NCBI GenBank assembly: GCA_035525495.1
Contig: DATLED010000029.1
Location: 1-64,000 of the forward strand
Direction: 5' to 3'
DNA: 64,000 bases
Origin: DATLED01 sp035525495
GTDB taxonomy: Bacteria > Actinomycetota > Acidimicrobiia > Acidimicrobiales > CADCTF01
Position numbers and translations under genes: made by a program. The notes under the pieces are model-generated. The model searched no databases, was not told the origin of the DNA, and saw only the letters and a list, made by a program, of their open reading frames with translations. Numbering within the stretch: position 1 is the first letter of the stretch; the number at the start of each line of letters is the position of its first letter. Below, piece by piece: positions 58,827 to 64,000 of the stretch.

Positions 58827-59995
58827 GCGACACCGCAGCCAAGCCCGCGGGCAACATCTTCCACCGGCTCTACCACGGCGAGACGAGCTTCGACTTCGTC
58901 GGCAAGACGAAGCAGTGGTTCATCATCTCGGGCGTCGTCATCGCCATCGGACTCGTGTCGCTGGTGTTCATTCGCGGCCTGAACTTCGGCATCGACTTCC
59001 GGGGCGGTACGGCGTGGGAGGTGCCGACGGAGTCACCGTCGGTCGACGACGCCCGCGACGCCCTCCGTCCGCTCGGCCTCGGCGAGGCCAAGATCCAGGT
59101 CCTCGGCACGAACGTCCTGCGCGTCCAGGCCGACGCCGAAGGGGGCACCGCCGAGAAGCGCAAGGAACGGCATCAACAGATCAGCGCCGCTCTGGCGAAG
59201 GCGGAGGGGATCGACGCCTCGCTCGTCAGCGTCAACGAGGTGGGCCCGTCGTGGGGGAGCGAGATCACCGGCAAGGCCATCCGCGCCCTGATCGCCTTCC
59301 TCATCGTGATCTCGATCTACATCTCGTTCCGGTTCGAGCCGAAGATGGCGATCGCCGCCCTCGCCGCCCTCTTCCACGACATCCTCGTGACCGTCGGCAT
59401 CTATTCGTTGTCCGGGTTCGAGGTCACCCCGGCCACCGTCGTCGCCTTCCTGACGATCCTCGGGTACTCGCTCTACGACACGATCGTCGTGTTCGACAAG
59501 GTCGAGGAGAACACGCGGGGGCTTGCTGCGTCCGGGCGCATGTCCTACGCCGACATGGTCAACCTGTCCATGAACCAGGTGCTGATGCGTTCGCTGAACA
59601 CGTCTCTCGTGGCCATCATGCCGATCGTCTCGATCCTGTTCGTCGGGGCGTTCCTCCTCGGAGCGACGACGCTGCAGGACTTCGGACTGGCGCTGCTCAT
59701 CGGCCTCCTCACCGGCGCCTACTCCTCGATCTACATCGCCTCACCCGTGCTGGCCCTCCTCAAGGAGCGCGAGCCCCGGTACGCCGCCATCCGCGAGCGC
59801 CTCGCCTCCCGCGGCGGCCTCGGCGGCCACCTCACGCCCGCAGCCGCGGCGGCCGGTAGCGGCACGTCGGGCGGCGAGCCTCGCGACCAGGTGCCGACGG
59901 CGGCTCGGGGTGGCGCGTCCAAGCCGAACGTGGCGTCGCCCCGGCCACGCACCGGACAACCGCCTCGACCCCGGAAGAAGGGCAAGCGCCGATAG
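58823..59995 (+). CDS. secF: Protein translocase subunit SecF
   Basis: A 390-residue partner of SecD. Hallmarks are LNFGIDFRGGTAWEV after helix 1 and YSLYDTIVVFDKVEENTR. The last 80 residues form a disordered, basic Pro/Gly/Arg-rich cytoplasmic tail that ends in KKGKRR. ATG 58823 overlaps the secD stop (ATGA). Confidence 0.94.
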   Translation: MSDTAAKPAGNIFHRLYHGETSFDFVGKTKQWFIISGVVIAIGLVSLVFIRGLNFGIDFRGGTAWEVPTESPSVDDARDALRPLGLGEAKIQVLGTNVLRVQADAEGGTAEKRKERHQQISAALAKAEGIDASLVSVNEVGPSWGSEITGKAIRALIAFLIVISIYISFRFEPKMAIAALAALFHDILVTVGIYSLSGFEVTPATVVAFLTILGYSLYDTIVVFDKVEENTRGLAASGRMSYADMVNLSMNQVLMRSLNTSLVAIMPIVSILFVGAFLLGATTLQDFGLALLIGLLTGAYSSIYIASPVLALLKEREPRYAAIRERLASRGGLGGHLTPAAAAAGSGTSGGEPRDQVPTAARGGASKPNVASPRPRTGQPPRPRKKGKRR

Positions 59996-60007
59996 CCTGC
60001 AGGGATC

Positions 60008-60535
60008 ATGGGCGATGCCGGCTGGCTCAAGGAGCACATCCGAGAGATCCCCGACTTCCCGAAGCCCGGCGTGACGTTCAAGGACATCACGCCGCTGCTC
60101 GCTGACGTGGCCGCGTACCGCGCGACGATCGACGGCGTGGCCGAAGCGTTCGCCGACCTCGACGTGGACAAGGTCCTCGGCATCGAAGCGCGCGGATTCA
60201 TCGTCGCCGCGCCCGTCGCGTACCGCTTCGGTGCAGGGTTCGTCCCCGTCCGCAAGGCCGGGAAATTGCCCTGGCGCATCGAGCGCGAGGAGTACGAACT
60301 CGAGTACGGCACGGATCTGCTGGAGATCCACCAGGACGCGGTGGCACCCGGCGAGCGGGCGCTGATCGTGGACGACGTCCTGGCGACCGGCGGGACTTCA
60401 GCGGCGGCCGTCGGTCTGGTCGAGCGCCTCGGCGGCGTCGTGGTCGGGCTCGGGTTCGTCATCGAGCTCGCGTTCCTCGGCGGCCGCGGGAAGCTGGACG
60501 GGCGGCACGTGGTCTCACTGTTGACCTACGACTGA
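60008..60535 (+). CDS. apt: Adenine phosphoribosyltransferase
   Basis: A 175-residue purine salvage enzyme that makes AMP from adenine and PRPP. The PRPP loop is ALIVDDVLATGGT, preceded by IEARGFIVAAPVAYRF and VPVRKAGKLPW. The start ATG follows a weak GCAGGG, and the gene lies between secF and relA as in mycobacteria. Confidence 0.94.
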   Translation: MGDAGWLKEHIREIPDFPKPGVTFKDITPLLADVAAYRATIDGVAEAFADLDVDKVLGIEARGFIVAAPVAYRFGAGFVPVRKAGKLPWRIEREEYELEYGTDLLEIHQDAVAPGERALIVDDVLATGGTSAAAVGLVERLGGVVVGLGFVIELAFLGGRGKLDGRHVVSLLTYD

Positions 60536-60551
60536 GAGGAGGGAGGAGCGC

Positions 60552-62801
60552 GTGGCGACGACGGATCGGGTGACCAGCGTTTCGAGCCGGGTGCTGCCCT
60601 GGCGCCGCCACGCGTCGAGCACCGACCCGGACGAGCTCGCCCCCGTCCTCGCTGCCTTCCGCTCGCACCCCCGCCACGCCAAGGCCGATGCCACGCTGAT
60701 CCGCAACGCGTACGAGGTCGCTGAACGGGCCCACGCCGACGTCGTCCGCCAGTCGGGCGAGGCCTACATCAGCCACCCGCTGGCCGTGGCACAGATCCTG
60801 GCGGAGATCGGCCTCGACGACATCACCCTGGCGGCGGCGCTGTTGCACGACGTCGTCGAGGACACGGGCATCACGATCGAAGAGGTGTCCCGTGACTTCG
60901 GGTCCGTCGTCGCATCCATCGTCGACGGCGTCACCAAGCTCGAGCGGATCTCCTTCGAGACCAAGGAGGCCCAACAGGCCGCCTCCATGCGCAAGATGCT
61001 GTTGGCGATGGCCAACGACCCCCGGGTCATCTACATCAAGCTCGCCGACCGGCTCCACAACATGCGGACGATCGCAGCGATGGCCGACCACAAGCAGAAG
61101 CGAACGGCCCAGGAGACCCTCGACATCTACGCGCCGCTCGCGCACCGGCTCGGCATCCAGGAGGTCAAGTGGCAGCTGGAGGACCTCGCATTCGCCGTCA
61201 TCCACCCCAAGCGCTACGCCGAGATCGAGCAGATGGTGGCCCAGCGGGCCCCTGGCCGTGACATCTACATCGCGCAGGTCCTCGAGGTGGTCCGCGACCG
61301 TTTGGCCGACCACCACATCACCGCCGAGGTGACCGGGCGACCGAAGCACCTCTACTCCATCTACGAGAAGATGGTCGTCAAGGGCAAGGAGTTCAACGAG
61401 ATCTTCGACCTCGTGGGCATCCGCGTGATGGTGGCTTCCCAGAAGGACTGCTACGCGGCGTTGGGCGCAATCCACGCGACGTGGAACCCGGTCCCGGGCC
61501 GGTTCAAGGACTACGTCGCCACCCCGAAGTTCAACCTCTACCAGTCGTTGCACACGACGGTCGTCGGTCCGCAGGGCCAGCAGATCGAGTTCCAGCTGCG
61601 CACGTCGGAGATGCACGCCCGCGCCGAGTTCGGGGTCGCCGCCCACTGGGGCTACAAGGAGAACACGCCGCCGTCTACCGCAGCTCCCGATGCGGCGTGG
61701 TTGCAGCGGATCGTCGACTGGCAGTCCGAGACGGTCGACCCGGCCGAGTTCTTCGAGTCGCTGAAGCTCGACCTCGAGCAGGACGAGGTCTACGTCTTCA
61801 CTCCCAAGGGTGACGTGCTCACGCTCCCCCTGGGCTCGACGCCGGTGGACTTCGCCTACGCCGTCCACACCGAGGTCGGCCACCACTGCATCGGCGCCCG
61901 CATCAACGGGAACATGGCGCGGCTCGACCAGAAGCTGCAGTCGGGCGACACCGTCGAGGTCGTCACGTCGAAGGTCGCCAAGGGACCGTCCCGCGACTGG
62001 GTCGACATCGTCGCCTCGCCGAGGGCGCGCAACAAGATCCGCCAGTGGTTCTCGAGAGAACGTCGCGAGGACGCCATCGAGAACGGGCGCGAGGACCTCG
62101 CCAAGGCGCTGCGGCGGGAGGGTCTCCCGGTACAGAAGCTCGGGTCGTCGCCGGTGCTGTTGAAGCTGGCGGAGGAGCTCCACTACGCCGACCTCGAGTC
62201 GCTCCACGTCGCCATCGGAGAGGGCCACGTCTCGGCCCAGTCGGTGGCGCAGCGCTTGGCCAAGGAGCTTCGGGGTGGCGACCACGAGGAACAGCTCCCG
62301 GCGACCGTGCGGGCGCCGCGGCGGCGGTCGAACGCGGGCACGACCGGGGTCTACGTCGAGGGCCTCGACGACGTCATGATCCGGCTGTCCCGCTGCTGCA
62401 CCCCGGTCCCCGGCGACGAGATCATCGGCTTCGTGACGCGCGGGCGAGGCGTATCGGTCCACCGCGGCGACTGCTCGAACGCCGCGGCCCTCATGGCATC
62501 ACAGGAGACCCGGTTGATCGAGGTCGAGTGGGACCGAGAGGCCGTCGGCTCGTTCACGGTGTCGGTGGAGCTCAAGGCACTCGACCGGACGCGGCTGCTC
62601 GCGGACGTCACCAAGGTGCTGTCGGAGTCGCACGTGAACATCCTCTCGTCGTTCTCCCACACCGGCCCCGACCAGGTGTCGCGGATGCGCTTCGAGTTCG
62701 AGCTGGCCGATCCGTCCCACCTCGACTCGATCATCGCCGCCGTGAAGCGCGTCGACAGCGTCTACGACGCCTACCGCATGCTCCCCGGAAAGGGCACCTG
62801 A
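60552..62801 (+). CDS. relA: Bifunctional (p)ppGpp synthetase/hydrolase (Rel)
   Basis: A 749-residue stringent-response enzyme. The HD hydrolase domain shows YISHPLAVAQIL and LLHDVVEDT, so hydrolysis is likely retained. The synthetase domain has GRFKDYVATPKFNLYQSLHT, then TGS (VYVFTPKGDVLTLPLGS, about residues 405-465), a zinc-finger-like region with RCCTPVPGD and a C-terminal ACT domain (about 665-740). A strong GAGGAGGGAGGAG precedes the GTG start. A palindromic repeat starts three bases after its stop. Confidence 0.96.
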   Translation: MATTDRVTSVSSRVLPWRRHASSTDPDELAPVLAAFRSHPRHAKADATLIRNAYEVAERAHADVVRQSGEAYISHPLAVAQILAEIGLDDITLAAALLHDVVEDTGITIEEVSRDFGSVVASIVDGVTKLERISFETKEAQQAASMRKMLLAMANDPRVIYIKLADRLHNMRTIAAMADHKQKRTAQETLDIYAPLAHRLGIQEVKWQLEDLAFAVIHPKRYAEIEQMVAQRAPGRDIYIAQVLEVVRDRLADHHITAEVTGRPKHLYSIYEKMVVKGKEFNEIFDLVGIRVMVASQKDCYAALGAIHATWNPVPGRFKDYVATPKFNLYQSLHTTVVGPQGQQIEFQLRTSEMHARAEFGVAAHWGYKENTPPSTAAPDAAWLQRIVDWQSETVDPAEFFESLKLDLEQDEVYVFTPKGDVLTLPLGSTPVDFAYAVHTEVGHHCIGARINGNMARLDQKLQSGDTVEVVTSKVAKGPSRDWVDIVASPRARNKIRQWFSRERREDAIENGREDLAKALRREGLPVQKLGSSPVLLKLAEELHYADLESLHVAIGEGHVSAQSVAQRLAKELRGGDHEEQLPATVRAPRRRSNAGTTGVYVEGLDDVMIRLSRCCTPVPGDEIIGFVTRGRGVSVHRGDCSNAAALMASQETRLIEVEWDREAVGSFTVSVELKALDRTRLLADVTKVLSESHVNILSSFSHTGPDQVSRMRFEFELADPSHLDSIIAAVKRVDSVYDAYRMLPGKGT

Positions 62802-62803
62802 GC

Positions 62804-62850
62804 TTTTGTCATGCGGATCCCGCCTCGGACGGCGGGATCCGGCTGCCAGA
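62804..62850. repeat. Dispersed palindrome, family 2, copy B, at the end of a coding sequence
   Basis: This copy (TTTTGTCATGCGGATCCCGC ... GGCGGGATCCGGCTGCCAGA) matches the family 2 core at 32108-32155 with several changes in the arms. It lies in the convergent gap after relA, and most of it is read as the C-terminal codons of the minus-strand gene (…GSRIPPSEAGSA). Confidence 0.78.
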
Positions 62851-63771
62851 TCGCCGGAGACGGCGTCGGGCCTCGCGAACGACCGCGACCGCCCGGTCGG
62901 GCTCGTACCAGACCCACTCTTCGAGGATGCGGTCGACCGACGCCCATCCCGCGGCGAGGAGACGGGCGTCCCGATCCGCGTCGTGGGCCATGTCGAGCTC
63001 GCTGGAATGGTGGAGGAGGCTGTCGACTTCGAACAGTGCGCTCAGGGATCGGTCGGCGAAATCCACGCGGCCGATCCACTCATGGCCCCCGACGTCGACC
63101 TGGCGATCGAGCGGAGGCTCGCCGGCCTGTTCGAGGATTCGCCGAAACCGGCCCTCGAGCCCGCTCGCGACGGGACGGCTACCAGGCGGATTGCGATCCA
63201 GCCACTCCCGCATCAATACGATCCCGTTGCGGCCGTGCTCAGCGAGTTCTGGCAGGAGTTGATGGAGGCGAAGGTGAACGGCGGGGCTCCGCGTGCACAC
63301 CGTGTCGAGCGCCCGCTCGACGCGGTCCGCGCGTTCGCTTCCGGCCAGCTGGAAGAGCAAGAAGGGGAGCGTGACGGTCGGAATGCCAGAGACGACGGTG
63401 GTCAGCTCGTCGGGGAGGTACCGGAGGAGCCGCAGCTCTCCGTTGTGCGGTGGTCGAGTGCTGCTGCCACGACGGCGACTGACCTGTGGGATCGCCGGCG
63501 GGAACCCTGCCACTCCCCAGACGAGCGCGCCGGATCGGCGGTTGAGCACGGTTCCCGGACCACCGTCGAGCACGGCCGCCATGTGGGGATCGAGCGGATG
63601 CGGTGGCGCGCCCGCGAGTCGCAGCACGCGTGGCGTCGCGAGCGTCCAGGTGCCGGTGCGGAGTCTGGATCGCTGCGCCTCCCAGCTGACCCCGTTCTCC
63701 GCCGCCTGCCGCCGTGCCACCATTGCGTACTGCTTCCGAGCCATCGCCCGAAGCGCTTCCTCCGTGTCCAT
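62809..63771 (-). CDS. AbiEi-like winged-helix protein with DUF559 nuclease-like C-domain
   Basis: A 320-residue protein. The N-terminus (ARRQAAENGVSWEAQRSRLRTG then TPRVLRLAGAP) fits the AbiEi antitoxin-like winged helix common in actinobacteria. The C-terminal part has a PDDEXK/DUF559-like pattern: EGRFRRILEQAG, IGRVDFADRS, LFEVDSLLHH, and DADRDARLLAAGWASVDRI. The candidate acidic residues D and E-x-D are conserved. Biological role is unknown; no toxin partner lies beside it. Palindrome copies B and C lie at its two ends, B contributing the last codons. Confidence 0.7.
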   Translation of the reverse strand: MDTEEALRAMARKQYAMVARRQAAENGVSWEAQRSRLRTGTWTLATPRVLRLAGAPPHPLDPHMAAVLDGGPGTVLNRRSGALVWGVAGFPPAIPQVSRRRGSSTRPPHNGELRLLRYLPDELTTVVSGIPTVTLPFLLFQLAGSERADRVERALDTVCTRSPAVHLRLHQLLPELAEHGRNGIVLMREWLDRNPPGSRPVASGLEGRFRRILEQAGEPPLDRQVDVGGHEWIGRVDFADRSLSALFEVDSLLHHSSELDMAHDADRDARLLAAGWASVDRILEEWVWYEPDRAVAVVREARRRLRRSGSRIPPSEAGSA

Positions 63772-63816
63772 CTCGCCACCCTCTCGCGCGGGTGCGACAC
63801 ATTCCCCACCAAGCCC

Positions 63817-63865
63817 TTCTGACAGCGGATCGCCGCCTTCGGCGGCGGGATCCGGCTGTCAAAAG
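63817..63865. repeat. Dispersed palindrome, family 2, copy C
   Basis: CTTCTGACAGCGGATCGCCG, a TTCG tetraloop, and CGGCGGCGGGATCCGGCTGT lead to CAAAAG. The arms keep the family core but with bulges. It lies between the AbiEi-like gene and hisS, just before the hisS promoter. Confidence 0.78.
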
Positions 63866-63893
63866 CCCGAATGGCGTGGCCAGGAGCGACCAC

Positions 63894-63899
63894 TAACCT
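63894..63899 (+). promoter_or_regulatory. -10 box (TAACCT) before hisS
   Basis: TAACCT is the same hexamer as before thrS and is eight bases before the hisS ATG. No Shine-Dalgarno is visible. Confidence 0.4.
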
Positions 63900-63907
63900 G
63901 CCAATCG

Positions 63908-64000
63908 ATGCCCGCCCAGCACCAGGCGCCGAAGGGGACGCTCGACGTCCTGCCGCCCGGCAACGGCGGGGCGCCGTTCGACTCGGCGGCGTTCAGCGGG
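63908..64000 (+). CDS. hisS: Histidyl-tRNA synthetase, N-terminal fragment
   Basis: Only the first 31 codons are in the window. The residues APKGTLDVLPP match the conserved N-terminus of actinobacterial HisRS, and the place downstream of relA is where hisS occurs in mycobacteria. ATG 63908 is taken as the start. Confidence 0.85.
   Translation, partial: MPAQHQAPKGTLDVLPPGNGGAPFDSAAFSG

Noticed and set aside
60459..62462. 667-codon minus-strand frame opposite apt and relA
   Set aside because: Shadow; Rel has complete domains on the plus strand.

Overview
The window is high-GC, gene-dense DNA from an actinomycete-type bacterium, most likely a member of the Acidimicrobiia or a near relative. 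This rests on a mycothiol ligase (MshC), an F420-dependent NADP reductase, a PgsA/PatA/PimA phosphoinositide-mannoside set, EF-G2, and a backbone gene order (thrS, HIT, pgsA, acyltransferase, pimA, pdxS, pdxT, yebC, ruvCAB, yajC-secD-secF, apt, relA, hisS) that follows the order known from Mycobacterium tuberculosis thrS to hisS. Genes commonly overlap by NTGA, and many monocistronic starts lack a Shine-Dalgarno and instead carry a TANNNT box 6-8 bases before the start codon. No rRNA, tRNA, CRISPR array, prophage or IS element was seen, and no gap between genes reaches 300 bases.

Layout. 1-3782 (minus): a MarR-regulated heterodimeric ABC exporter, one half cut by the window edge. 3877-8231: aldehyde dehydrogenase, AarF/UbiB kinase, MFS carrier. 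8338-16796: a four-gene operon for an unusual branched-chain-type ABC importer: secreted binding protein, fused LivH-LivM permease, a single polypeptide joining an MFS carrier to LivF- and LivG-type ATPases, and a membrane-anchored secreted protein of unknown role. 16849-19056 (minus): class A penicillin-binding protein. 19034-22457 (minus): ECF transporter (S, A, T). 22476-25362 (plus): a cobalamin riboswitch followed by two exported proteins that resemble the two domains of animal transcobalamin/intrinsic factor, split over two genes.

25372-32087: M23 peptidase, APH-like kinase with DUF6285, a hypothetical protein, F420 reductase, MshC, PdxH and a secreted gluzincin. 32195-43034: the thrS-to-pimA segment, interrupted between the HIT gene and pgsA by a block of oxidoreductase, ferritin-like protein, membrane protein and EF-G2. 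43024-48995: envelope genes (AMIN-like lipoprotein, LPxTG protein, LemA, M48 peptidase, two DUF3048 lipoproteins). 49070-62801: pyridoxal phosphate synthesis, YebC, two small zinc-ribbon proteins, peroxiredoxin, Holliday junction resolution, queuosine, Sec accessory proteins, Apt and Rel. 62809-64000: an AbiEi/DUF559-like gene and the start of hisS.

The most notable points are (a) the riboswitch-controlled split transcobalamin-like pair facing an ECF transporter, which I read as a candidate B12 capture and uptake system; (b) the MFS-ATPase-ATPase fusion; and (c) families of near-perfect palindromes of the form T-tract, GC stem, A-tract dispersed through the window. Some of these lie inside coding sequence, and one singleton sits with a 32-base direct duplication that rebuilt the thrS-HIT junction.
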